Source: Dethiobacter sp.
Lineage (GTDB): Bacteria > Bacillota > Dethiobacteria > Dethiobacterales > Dethiobacteraceae
Direction of reading: 5' to 3'
Assembly: GCA_018335875.1 (NCBI GenBank)
Contig: JAGXRN010000075.1
Coordinates: forward strand, 1-38,370
Length of the DNA stretch: 38,370 bases
How positions within the stretch are numbered: the stretch's first letter is position 1; the number at the start of each line of letters is the position of its first letter. Made by a program: the position numbers and the translations under genes. The notes beneath the pieces are model-generated. The model was given only the letters and a program-made list of their open reading frames with translations, made no database searches and had not been told where the DNA came from. This document shows positions 1 through 6,493 of this stretch, piece after piece.

Positions 1-79
1 GCCATTTAAAAACTCCTCCCTGAAATATTGGCTCAAACAATTGAAAAAATGTGGATTTTGTGGTATCCTTGCCTTGCAT
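1..79 (-). CDS. IS4-like transposase, N-terminal 26 residues (partial)
   Basis: Reading leftward from an ATG at 79, the frame gives MQGKDTTKSTFFQLFEPIF and continues through QGGVFKW to the window edge. This matches, from memory, the N-terminus of a clostridial IS4-type transposase family with the pattern 'F..LFEPIFQGG.FK'. An AAAGGAG ribosome binding site lies about 7 bases upstream of the ATG, and a promoter lies 50 bases further out. Such enzymes cut and join transposon ends with a DDE catalytic core, which would lie to the left of the window. The plus-strand frame over the same DNA has no ribosome binding site and is treated as a shadow. Confidence 0.6.
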   Translation of the reverse strand, partial: MQGKDTTKSTFFQLFEPIFQGGVFKW

Positions 80-130
80 ATTTTGACTCCTTTATATTGG
101 AGATTTGGGCAAGGACTACCCCATATCTCT

Positions 131-159
131 ATTATAAAGGATTTTTTCTATATATGCAA
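131..159 (-). promoter_or_regulatory. Promoter of the IS transposase
   Basis: On the minus strand TTGCAT (154-159) and TATAAT (131-136) are separated by 17 bases, a good sigma-A spacing. Transcription would start near 124 and give a leader of about 45 bases before the transposase ATG at 79. Confidence 0.5.
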
Positions 160-310
160 GGGTTTTATGCCTATTTTGCTTGATATTCTCCTGATTACAC
201 CTATTATCTCAAATTATCTTCCTATTTCCATGCTTGACAAATTAAAATTCAATTTATGCAACTCTAGTGATCCCTGATATATGATCTTCTCACTGGAAGT
301 GCTTAACTGA

Positions 311-343
311 AAAATCCGTACTGTATAGTACAGGACGGATTTT
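311..343 (-). terminator. Intrinsic terminator downstream of nitronate monooxygenase gene
   Basis: AAAATCCGT (311-319) and ACGGATTTT (335-343) form a perfect 9-bp stem, with an inner CTGTA/TACAG pair extending it. On the minus strand the stem follows the stop codon at 350-352 directly and ends in a T run. The plus strand also has a T run after it, so it could act in both directions and insulate the gene pair from the IS. Confidence 0.75.
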
Positions 344-349
344 CTTTTT

Positions 350-1333
350 TTATCTCATAATGCTGTTTAGACGGTTCACAATCTCCTTTGCTCCTGTAAC
401 GATTTCTTCAATGACCTCAGCGGCCGGCAATACCCTGTCAACCAGTCCGATAACAGCGCCGCAGGCCATGAGGCCGGCGTCCATATCCCCTTCAAGCCAG
501 CCCTTTTTCCCCTTGCCGCCGCCGATAACACTTATCAGTTCATCAAAGCGGGCTTCTCTGGTTTCCATCCCCAAGGCTCGTTCTGCTGCCGCGTTGACAA
601 CCACGCGTACTGTGTTACGAATGGACTGTTGTGCCAGCATGGTATCTGATTCGTGCATTTTAAGTAGATGCTCTTTTACCTTTGGATGAGCAATGCATTC
701 ATTAGTAAGTACGAAACGCGTTCCCATAGTTACTGCTTCCGCTCCCAGCGACAGCGCGGCTACGAATCCCTCCGCATCGGCAAACCCGCCGGCAGCGATC
801 ACCGGTATACTGACTGCCCGTGCTGCTTTGCGTATAAATATAAGAGAGGGAACCTTGTTTACACCGGGGTGTCCACCACATTCAAATCCTGCGATTACAA
901 CAGCATCAGCACCGATTTTCTCTGCCTTTACTGCATACTGCTCTGCCGGACGTCCTGCGGGAACTTTGTGAAACACTTTGATGCCGTTTTCCTGCAACCT
1001 GCCGATAAAATTCTCCGGACTGCGCCCTGATGTTTCAACCACTGCAACCTTTTCCTCAATGACAGCGTCAAGATAGTCACCTGTCAATTCACTGGGCATT
1101 TCCATGGGAAACATGCTGATGGTTACAGCAAAGGGCTTGTCTGTTATGCTGCGGACTCTTCGTATTTCCTCCTGCAATTCTTCTTTTGACTCGTGAATGT
1201 TTGCGGAAATGGTCCCCAGGCCTCCTGCAGCTGATACCGCCCCGGCTAATTCAGCCCGGCCCAGTGTCATCATACCCCCCTCAATAATAGGATACTTAAT
1301 GCCGAGCATTTCTGTAATCCTTGTTTTAAACAA
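350..1333 (-). CDS. Nitronate monooxygenase / FabK-like flavoprotein
   Basis: This 327-residue FMN-dependent TIM-barrel protein belongs to the 2-nitropropane dioxygenase family, whose members oxidise alkyl nitronates. The related FabK is an enoyl-ACP reductase. Visible signatures are the N-terminal GIKYPIIEGGMM and AAGGLGTISA (FMN phosphate region), the catalytic-type motif GFECGGHPG with His155, and IPVIAAGGFAD followed by GAEAVTMGTRF at the phosphate-binding end of the barrel. The start is TTG at 1331-1333, 6-8 bases after GGGAGGG. The gene lies 64 bases after a marR gene on the same strand, with no terminator between, so they are probably co-transcribed and controlled by that regulator. 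FabK is an alternative, since FabT-FabK is a MarR-FabK pairing in some Firmicutes, but no other fatty-acid gene is nearby, so I prefer nitronate monooxygenase. Substrate unknown. Confidence 0.85.
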   Translation of the reverse strand: MFKTRITEMLGIKYPIIEGGMMTLGRAELAGAVSAAGGLGTISANIHESKEELQEEIRRVRSITDKPFAVTISMFPMEMPSELTGDYLDAVIEEKVAVVETSGRSPENFIGRLQENGIKVFHKVPAGRPAEQYAVKAEKIGADAVVIAGFECGGHPGVNKVPSLIFIRKAARAVSIPVIAAGGFADAEGFVAALSLGAEAVTMGTRFVLTNECIAHPKVKEHLLKMHESDTMLAQQSIRNTVRVVVNAAAERALGMETREARFDELISVIGGGKGKKGWLEGDMDAGLMACGAVIGLVDRVLPAAEVIEEIVTGAKEIVNRLNSIMR

Positions 1334-1397
1334 AAAAATCCCTCCCTCTCATTTTTTATATGCCCGCCTATGCTAAGACATAAAATAGCAGTGTACT

Positions 1398-1829
1398 TTA
1401 AAGTTCTGTGATCTTATCAAGAACTCTGATAAAAACGTCAAACTCATCAGGGGTAAAGTGTTCTTTGATTTCCTCGTCAAACTCCTCAGCGGTCTTCAGC
1501 AGTGCAGGTCCGCTTTCATTAGCCTTCTCTGTGAGAAAAATCAGCACTGATCTACGGTCCTCTGGATCACCTTTTCTCTCCACGTAACCGGCACGCTCCA
1601 ATCTGTCCAGAATTCCTGTCAGGGTGGAGCCGTCCATATCGATGTTTTCGGCCAGGTCTTTGAACTTCATACCGTCGTTTTTAAGCAGCGACGCCAGGAC
1701 AACAAACTGTACCGGTGTAATACCAAAAGAAGAGAGCTTAGCCTCATAAAACCTCTGAACTTTTCTCATTACTTTATTAAGCTTGTTGCAGATATATTTA
1801 TGCTGTTCAACAGTACTGTTTTCGGGCAT
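1398..1829 (-). CDS. MarR-family transcriptional regulator
   Basis: A winged-helix DNA-binding protein of about 143 residues. The order is a helical dimerisation segment, a helix-turn-helix (FKDLAENIDMDGSTLTGILD), then the MarR wing signature RKGDPEDRRSVLIFLT with the conserved D-x-R pair, and a C-terminal dimer helix. An ATG at 1865 would add 12 residues, but it lies inside a palindromic operator next to the -10 box. An AAAGGAG sits just before the ATG pair at 1832/1829, so I take 1829 as the start. It is transcribed with the nitronate monooxygenase gene downstream. The operator position suggests autorepression relieved by a ligand or oxidant; no cysteine is visible, which argues against thiol sensing. 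Confidence 0.85.
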   Translation of the reverse strand: MPENSTVEQHKYICNKLNKVMRKVQRFYEAKLSSFGITPVQFVVLASLLKNDGMKFKDLAENIDMDGSTLTGILDRLERAGYVERKGDPEDRRSVLIFLTEKANESGPALLKTAEEFDEEIKEHFTPDEFDVFIRVLDKITEL

Positions 1830-1852
1830 CATAAACTCCTTTGCATTATAAT

Positions 1853-1897
1853 TATTTGTATACAAATATTATATTTACTTTTACCTAAACTTGTCAA
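1853..1897 (-). promoter_or_regulatory. marR promoter with overlapping palindromic operator
   Basis: On the minus strand TTGACA (1892-1897) and TATAAT (1868-1873) are both perfect sigma-A hexamers, 18 bases apart. Immediately downstream is the perfect 16-bp palindrome TATTTGTATACAAATA (1853-1868), sharing one base with the -10 and covering the expected transcription start. AT-rich palindromes of 14-18 bp at this position are typical MarR sites, so the gene product probably represses its own operon from here. Confidence 0.75.
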
Positions 1898-2031
1898 TAT
1901 AAAATACAAGTGTATTGGGTGAGGGGAAATTGGGTTAATTGAATTCGACTAAACCAGACATTTTAAAATAAAGGTAAACAAGGCAAAAAGTAGAAATAAA
2001 TACGAATAAAGTTATTTGTAGCAATTTATGC

Positions 2032-2328
2032 CGCCACACCAGCACGGGGGCGTGGATTGAAACCGATAAACCCCACGACAAACACCACCTTACTATGTCG
2101 CCCCCTGCACGGGGGCGTGGATTGAAACCATCCTGGCGTATGCTGTAACGTGGGAAGCAGTTGTCGCCCCCTGCACGGGGGCGTGGATTGAAACGCATAT
2201 TGAGGGGTAAGTTTATCTGTAAGAAGTGTCGCCCCCTTCACGGGGGCGTGGATTGAAACTGCAGATAGAGGCTTCCAATGACAGGCGGCTTGTCGTGTCG
2301 CCCCCTGCACGGGGGCGTGGATTGAAAC
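2032..2328 (+). CRISPR. Orphan type I-C-like CRISPR array, 5 repeats, 4 spacers
   Basis: Repeats of 32 bases begin GTCGCCCCC and end GGATTGAAAC. They lie at 2032-2063, 2097-2128, 2163-2194, 2228-2259 and 2297-2328. Spacers are 33, 34, 33 and 37 bases (2064-2096, 2129-2162, 2195-2227, 2260-2296). Each full repeat folds with CGCCCCC pairing to GGGGGCG. The ATTGAAAC end is the crRNA 5' handle in type I-C, so the crRNA strand is plus and the leader side is the AT-rich stretch left of 2032. Repeat 1 has lost its 5' half and its hairpin; repeat 4 has one loop change (CTTCACG for CTGCACG). No cas gene is present in the window. The stretch 1898-2031 shows no gene and may be leader remnant. Confidence 0.95.
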
Positions 2329-2385
2329 CAAAAACCGCCATTTTTTGTACGGGTAATGTATAAATGTATAATGGTAGTGGTCAGG

Positions 2386-2414
2386 TTGACAAGCTCTTGT
2401 CGATTAGCTAGAAT
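2386..2414 (+). promoter_or_regulatory. Promoter of hisS-aspS
   Basis: TTGACA (2386-2391) and TAGAAT (2409-2414) are spaced by 17 bases. The predicted start near 2421 gives a leader of about 60 bases. No T-box consensus is seen in the leader, so control by uncharged tRNA through a T-box is not supported. Confidence 0.6.
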
Positions 2415-2432
2415 GAAATTGGCAAAATAAGA

Positions 2433-2465
2433 CTCCCGGCCATAATTGGGACGGGAGCTTTTCTC
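2433..2465 (+). promoter_or_regulatory. Hairpin in the hisS leader (possible weak terminator/attenuator)
   Basis: CTCCCG (2433-2438) pairs with CGGGAG (2452-2457), followed by CTTTTCTC. The following palindrome TTCTCTAGAGAA (2461-2472) runs up to the ribosome binding site AAGGGGTGG. The T run is broken, so termination would be partial at best. It could also end the array transcript or shape hisS translation. Confidence 0.4.
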
Positions 2466-2483
2466 TAGAGAAGGGGTGGTATA

Positions 2484-3743
2484 GTGAAAGCGCCAAGGGG
2501 TACCAGGGATATACTGCCGGGTGAGGTTGAGAAGTGGCAGTTTTTAGAAGGCAAAATTAAAAGAATTTGCAGGTTGTTCGGCTATGGGGAGATACGTACA
2601 CCTATATTTGAGCATACTGAATTGTTTTTGAGGGGTGTGGGCGAGACTACCGATATTGTCTCCAAGGAAATGTATACTTTTATGGACAGGGGAGAGAGGT
2701 CTCTGACATTGAGGCCGGAGTGTACGGCATCGGTGTGCAGGGCTTATATGGAGCATAAGATGTATGGCGACCTGCAGCCGGTTAAGGTATATTATGTGGG
2801 GCCCATGTTCAGATATGACAGGCCGCAGGCGGGGAGGTACCGGCAGTTCCACCAGTTCGGGGTTGAGGTTTTTGGGACTGAGGACCCTACTGTGGATGCG
2901 GAGGTTATAGCCCTTTCGCTGGTATTTTTCAGGGAGCTGGGATTGAGTGAATTTGAGCTTCATATAAACAGTGTGGGCTGTCCTGAGTGCAGAAGCTCAT
3001 ACAGGGGAAAACTACAGGAAGTACTGAAAGAGCGAGTCGGTGAGCTTTGTCACGATTGTGCCGGCAGATATGAGAAGAATCCGTTAAGGATACTGGACTG
3101 TAAAAGTGAAAGCTGTAGGGAGTTGACCGAGGGTGTGCCGCTTATGGTAGATAACCTGTGTCGTGAATGCGGTGTGCACTTTGAGGAAGTAAAGAAAGCT
3201 TTGGATGTGCTGGGGGAGGCGTATGTAGTCAACCCACGGTTAGTAAGGGGCCTTGATTATTATACTAAGACTGCGTTTGAAATAATTTCGCCGGTCCTTG
3301 GCGCCCAAAGCTCCATTGGCGGAGGAGGCAGATATGATAATCTGATGAGTGAGATTGGAGGGCCTGATACTCCGGGTATAGGGTTTGCCATTGGCCTTGA
3401 GCGGGTGCTTCTGGCCATGGAGGCGGCAGGCGCGAAATTGCCTGTTGGTAATCTGGTGGATGTTTTTGTTGCTACTGCCGGAGTTCCGGGTGAGATAGCA
3501 TTGAAGCTGGTTATGGAACTGCGTGCCGCGGGTGTTGCTGTGGAAAAGGATTATATGGGGAGGAGCCTAAAGGCACAGTTTAAGTTTGCCGATAAAAAAG
3601 GGGCCAGGTTCCTTGTTATCCTGGGTGAGGAAGAGATTGCTGCTGGACAGGCTACTGTGCGATATATGGCGCGTGGCGAACAGGAAAATGTAGAGCTGAA
3701 AAATCTGGTGAGGTATCTTTCCGGTTTAGTTGAGGAGGCATAA
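2484..3743 (+). CDS. hisS: Histidyl-tRNA synthetase
   Basis: This 419-residue class II synthetase charges tRNA-His with histidine in the cytoplasm. It opens with the family signature [13 protein letters not shown]. Motif 2 is [19 protein letters not shown] (about 108-126), the histidine-specific block is [15 protein letters not shown] (about 253-267), and GGGRYD follows at 280-285. The C-terminal anticodon-binding domain starts near residue 325. The insertion between motif 2 and the LDYYT block carries cysteine pairs (166/169, 189/192, 206/211, 226/229), a zinc-site-like pattern seen in clostridial homologues. The start is GTG at 2484 after AAGGGGTGG. aspS follows 2 bases after the stop, the classic Firmicute hisS-aspS operon. 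Confidence 0.97.
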   Translation: MKAPRGTRDILPGEVEKWQFLEGKIKRICRLFGYGEIRTPIFEHTELFLRGVGETTDIVSKEMYTFMDRGERSLTLRPECTASVCRAYMEHKMYGDLQPVKVYYVGPMFRYDRPQAGRYRQFHQFGVEVFGTEDPTVDAEVIALSLVFFRELGLSEFELHINSVGCPECRSSYRGKLQEVLKERVGELCHDCAGRYEKNPLRILDCKSESCRELTEGVPLMVDNLCRECGVHFEEVKKALDVLGEAYVVNPRLVRGLDYYTKTAFEIISPVLGAQSSIGGGGRYDNLMSEIGGPDTPGIGFAIGLERVLLAMEAAGAKLPVGNLVDVFVATAGVPGEIALKLVMELRAAGVAVEKDYMGRSLKAQFKFADKKGARFLVILGEEEIAAGQATVRYMARGEQENVELKNLVRYLSGLVEEA

Positions 3744-3745
3744 GA

Positions 3746-5521
3746 ATGCAGAGAGATATATATTGCGGTGAAGTTAGAAAAGAGCACATTGGCAAGAGTA
3801 TTATCCTCAATGGCTGGGTGCAGCGAAGGCGGGACCATGGAGGGCTTATCTTTGTGGACCTGAGGGACCGAAGTGGTCTGGTGCAGGTAGTGTTTAATTT
3901 CGAGCAGGATGCCGGCATGTTTGAGCACGCCGAGGAGTTGAGGGGAGAATATGTGCTTGCTGTGCGGGGTACTGTGGTAGCAAGGTCCGAGGAGACTGTC
4001 AATCCAAGGCTGGCCACAGGAGACGTGGAAGTGCAGGCTGATAAGCTGATAATATTGAACAAAGCGAAGACCCCGCCTTTTTACATTGAAGACGGTGTGG
4101 ATGTTGATGAAAACGTGAGGCTCAGATACAGATACCTGGACCTAAGACGGCCGGAAATGCAGCAAAACCTTATACTCAGGCACAGGGTGGCCAAGCTTGT
4201 GCGGGACTTTTTGGACGGGGAAGGCTTTCTTGAGGTGGAAACACCAATGCTTACCAGGAGCACGCCGGAGGGGGCGAGGGATTACCTGGTGCCGAGCCGT
4301 GTCAGTGCCGGCGAGTTTTACGCTCTGCCGCAGTCACCGCAGATTTTTAAGCAGCTCTTGATGGTGGCGGGCCTGGAAAAATATTTTCAGATTGTCAGGT
4401 GTTTCAGGGACGAGGACCTAAGGGCTGACAGACAGCCTGAATTCACGCAGATAGATATCGAGCTGTCTTTTTGCGACAGAGAAGTTATCCTCGGCTTGAT
4501 GGAGAAAATGATGGCTTATGTTTTTACAGAGTCGCTGGGTGAGAAGGTGGAGATTCCTTTCCCGAGATTGTCTTACAGGGAGGCCATGGATCGTTTCGGC
4601 AGTGATAAACCGGATACAAGGTTTGGACTTGAGATACGTGATTTGTCCGCTGAGGTGGGTGATGCCGGGTTTAAGGTTTTTGCGCAGGCCCTAAAGGGCG
4701 GCGGTGTGGTAAAAGGCATAAACGCCAGAGATTGCGGGCATTTTAGCAGAAGGGAACTTGATGAGCTGACTGCTTTCATAGCACAGTTTGGAGCCAAGGG
4801 TCTGGCGTATTTCTTTGTGGATGAGGCAGGGGTAAGGTCTCCTATTGCCAAGTTTTTCAGCGCAAGTCAGCTCGATGATATTGTGAAGGTGCTTGAAGCC
4901 AGGCCTGGTGATTTATTGTTATTTGTAGCTGACCGCGAAGAAACTGCTTTGGCGGCGCTTGGCGCGCTACGACTGAACCTTGGTGCAAGGCTTGGCCTCA
5001 TAGATGAGAAGAAACGCAACTTTGTCTGGGTAGTGGACTTTCCCCTTCTGGAATTTGATAAGGAGGGGGGCAGGTATGTGGCTATCCACCACCCCTTTAC
5101 TTCGCCGCGTGATGAGGATTTGTCAAGGCTGGAGACCAATCCCGGCAGTGTGCTGGCCAAGGCTTATGATTTAGTTCTAAACGGGGTGGAGATTGGCGGA
5201 GGAAGCATGCGGATTTACCAGCGGGAAGTTCAGGAAAAGATGTTTTCTCTGCTTGGTTTTGACAGTGAGGCAGCCAAAGAGCAGTTTGGTTTTTTGATGG
5301 ATGCTTTTGAATACGGCACACCGCCCCACGGTGGCATAGCATTTGGCCTTGACCGCATGGTGATGCTGATGGCGGGCAGTCAGTCCATCCGTGACGTAAT
5401 TCCTTTCCCCAAAACTGCCAGCGCCGGCTGTTTAATGAGCGGTGCTCCGTCTGAAGTAGCACAGAGGCAGCTTAAAGAGCTACACATCAGGATTGTGGAC
5501 GCCGAAAAATCAACGCCTTGA
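3746..5521 (+). CDS. aspS: Aspartyl-tRNA synthetase (bacterial type, possibly non-discriminating)
   Basis: This 591-residue class IIb synthetase has an N-terminal OB-fold anticodon domain ([12 protein letters not shown] to about residue 110), motif 2 [20 protein letters not shown] (about 218-237), the bacterial-specific GAD insertion (about 290-400) and motif 3 [13 protein letters not shown] near 530. It attaches aspartate to tRNA-Asp. His31 in the RRDHGG loop is the residue found in several non-discriminating AspRS enzymes that also charge tRNA-Asn for later amidation; discriminating E. coli-type enzymes have Leu there. That specificity call is inference and depends on whether asnS and gatCAB exist in the genome. 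The gene is coupled to hisS, with its ribosome binding site GAGGAGG inside the hisS end. Its 3' end overlaps the convergent small membrane gene by 12 bases. Confidence 0.97.
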   Translation: MQRDIYCGEVRKEHIGKSIILNGWVQRRRDHGGLIFVDLRDRSGLVQVVFNFEQDAGMFEHAEELRGEYVLAVRGTVVARSEETVNPRLATGDVEVQADKLIILNKAKTPPFYIEDGVDVDENVRLRYRYLDLRRPEMQQNLILRHRVAKLVRDFLDGEGFLEVETPMLTRSTPEGARDYLVPSRVSAGEFYALPQSPQIFKQLLMVAGLEKYFQIVRCFRDEDLRADRQPEFTQIDIELSFCDREVILGLMEKMMAYVFTESLGEKVEIPFPRLSYREAMDRFGSDKPDTRFGLEIRDLSAEVGDAGFKVFAQALKGGGVVKGINARDCGHFSRRELDELTAFIAQFGAKGLAYFFVDEAGVRSPIAKFFSASQLDDIVKVLEARPGDLLLFVADREETALAALGALRLNLGARLGLIDEKKRNFVWVVDFPLLEFDKEGGRYVAIHHPFTSPRDEDLSRLETNPGSVLAKAYDLVLNGVEIGGGSMRIYQREVQEKMFSLLGFDSEAAKEQFGFLMDAFEYGTPPHGGIAFGLDRMVMLMAGSQSIRDVIPFPKTASAGCLMSGAPSEVAQRQLKELHIRIVDAEKSTP

Positions 5522-5803
5522 TGCACTCATGTCAAGCCTTGAGATCAGATCGTGGATGATGTTTGAGCCACGGGAGATAATGAGGCCTGTGATTAGATAG
5601 TCTATCTGGGGGTAAAGCGGGTAGATATTAAATGAGGCTAGAAGGCCGTTACGTGTGGTCACGCAGAGAATCATGCCGGTAAGCACAGCAAGAAAGCGGC
5701 TGTGGTGGCCGCGGATGGAAGGTAGCAGGCTTTTGATAATCTCGGTAGAAAATTCGACAATTACTGCCAGTACTATGATGGTGGTCAGGGCGTCCCAAGT
5801 CAT
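5510..5803 (-). CDS. Small holin-like integral membrane protein
   Basis: This is a protein of about 97 residues with hydrophobic segments at [35 protein letters not shown] and [19 protein letters not shown]. Small membrane proteins ending in a '[15 protein letters not shown]' motif recur in Firmicutes, often near phage-like genes, but I cannot assign a function. The chosen ATG (5801-5803) has GGGGAG 8 bases upstream; a GTG three codons earlier sits almost on that site. It is convergent with aspS, overlapping its last 12 bases, and divergent from the 6S RNA gene. No clear promoter is visible. It could be a real holin-like relic or a membrane protein of unknown role. Confidence 0.7.
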   Translation of the reverse strand: MTWDALTTIIVLAVIVEFSTEIIKSLLPSIRGHHSRFLAVLTGMILCVTTRNGLLASFNIYPLYPQIDYLITGLIISRGSNIIHDLISRLDMSASRR

Positions 5804-5874
5804 TATTACCACTCCCCGTACTTTATTTAATCTATTATTATGTCTGGTCGGCTGCGATATGTGGCTAATTTGAC

Positions 5875-5903
5875 TTGCCTGAGTCGAAAAAAATTGTTAT
5901 AAT
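5875..5903 (+). promoter_or_regulatory. Promoter of 6S RNA
   Basis: TTGCCT (5875-5880) and TATAAT (5898-5903) are 17 bases apart, predicting transcription from about 5910. A TTGACT at 5870-5875 is closer to consensus but would need a 22-base spacer. Confidence 0.6.
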
Positions 5904-5909
5904 AGATTC

Positions 5910-6107
5910 GTAGCAAAGATAAGTCTCCGCAGCCCTGCTATGTTCGTGTAACACCCAAAGTTTTGAGCTAACACTATTTAAAAGGGAGCCCGGCTCTATC
6001 TGTCCAGTATATGCCTTTTCGAAGAGGACATACAAAGCAGGCAGGAGGGCACCCACCTGGGGAGAGCAGTTCAAAACGAACGGTCCACGGCATGGTGGGG
6101 TTTTTTT
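5910..6107 (+). ncRNA. ssrS: 6S RNA
   Basis: A non-coding stretch of about 200 bases downstream of aspS, where B. subtilis carries its 6S-1 RNA gene (bsrA). The ends pair into a long closing stem: CCCTGCTATG (5933-5942) against CATGGTGGGG (6091-6100), extended inward by CGTG/CACG. A run of seven T directly follows (6101-6107), so the closing stem doubles as the terminator. Inside lie the purine-rich and CACTATTTAAAAGGGAGCCC stretches that I recognise from clostridial 6S RNAs. 6S RNA folds like an open promoter, binds the sigma-A RNA polymerase holoenzyme and dampens transcription in stationary phase, being released by copying a short product RNA. Exact ends are estimated from promoter and T run. 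Confidence 0.85.
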
Positions 6108-6139
6108 GTGTTTATATGTGCTGGCATTACAAGGAATAG

Positions 6140-6168
6140 TTGTAAACCATTGATGATAGGGGTATAAT
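6140..6168 (+). promoter_or_regulatory. Promoter of csoR-mgtE
   Basis: TTGTAA (6140-6145) and TATAAT (6163-6168) are separated by 17 bases and predict a start near 6175. The leader is about 28 bases, too short to hold a magnesium (M-box) riboswitch. No obvious CsoR palindrome is seen. Confidence 0.6.
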
Positions 6169-6202
6169 TGAGTCGAAACGGACTTACAGGGGGTGTGATT
6201 TT

Positions 6203-6466
6203 GTGCGCGACGAACGCCGCCAGGTATTAAACAGGTTGAAACGGATAGAGGGGCAGATTAAGGGGATTGTAAAAATGATTGAGGAAGAGAACTCCTGCGC
6301 AGATGTACTGATGCAGGTAGCAGCGGTACGTGCTGCTGTCAATAGTGTGGGTACCGTTATTTTTGAAACTCATTTTCGACAATGCCTGGAAAAAGCAATC
6401 AGGGAAGAAAAAAACCCTGACTTTATTAATGAGGTTATGAGCATGCTGGGTAAGTATATTAAATAG
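6203..6466 (+). CDS. CsoR-family metal-sensing repressor
   Basis: An 87-residue all-helical DUF156 (CsoR/RcnR/FrmR) protein. It has the family opening RLKRIEGQIKGIVKMIE and the ligand set Cys32, His57 and Cys61. This is the same C-x24-H-x3-C spacing as the Cu(I) site of the copper sensor CsoR (Cys36/His61/Cys65 in M. tuberculosis). CstR-type persulfide sensors lack the His, and FrmR/RcnR use other sets, so a copper-type sensor is the best reading. Such proteins bind GC-rich operators as tetramers and release DNA on metal binding. The start is GTG at 6203 after CAGGGGG. mgtE follows 27 bases downstream, probably in one transcript, an unusual partner for a copper sensor. Confidence 0.85.
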   Translation: MRDERRQVLNRLKRIEGQIKGIVKMIEEENSCADVLMQVAAVRAAVNSVGTVIFETHFRQCLEKAIREEKNPDFINEVMSMLGKYIK

Positions 6467-6493
6467 AGCCGTTAACGTCTGGAGGTGGATGTT

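Larger units (their letters stand above)
1..276 (-). mobile_element. End of an IS4-like insertion sequence (partial, runs off left edge)
   Basis: The left edge holds the 5' end of a transposase gene on the minus strand with its promoter, in AT-rich DNA unlike the rest of the window. I place the outer end at 276 because the minus strand there reads CAGGGATCACTAGAG inward. A CAGGG-type terminus is known for IS231/IS4-like elements. Only one end is visible, so neither the terminal inverted repeat nor a target-site duplication can be tested here. The boundary is inferred; the transposase start is better supported. Confidence 0.45.

Noticed and set aside
41-277. A 78-codon plus-strand frame at the left end
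   Set aside because: It runs antisense to the IS end, has no ribosome binding site, and its composition only reflects AT-rich DNA; the minus-strand transposase start is better supported.
1935-2331. Two minus-strand frames with repeated FNPRPRAG/SIHAPV units
   Set aside because: They are translations of CRISPR repeats, a known false-protein pattern.
2421-2483. A T-box riboswitch in front of hisS
   Set aside because: The leader is about 60 bases and lacks the T-box consensus and specifier stem.
5865-6074. A 69-codon minus-strand frame over the 6S RNA
   Set aside because: It overlaps the structured RNA, has no ribosome binding site and no recognisable domain.
6169-6202. A magnesium M-box riboswitch controlling mgtE
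   Set aside because: The leader before csoR is only about 30 bases and the csoR-mgtE gap is 27 bases, too short for an M-box.
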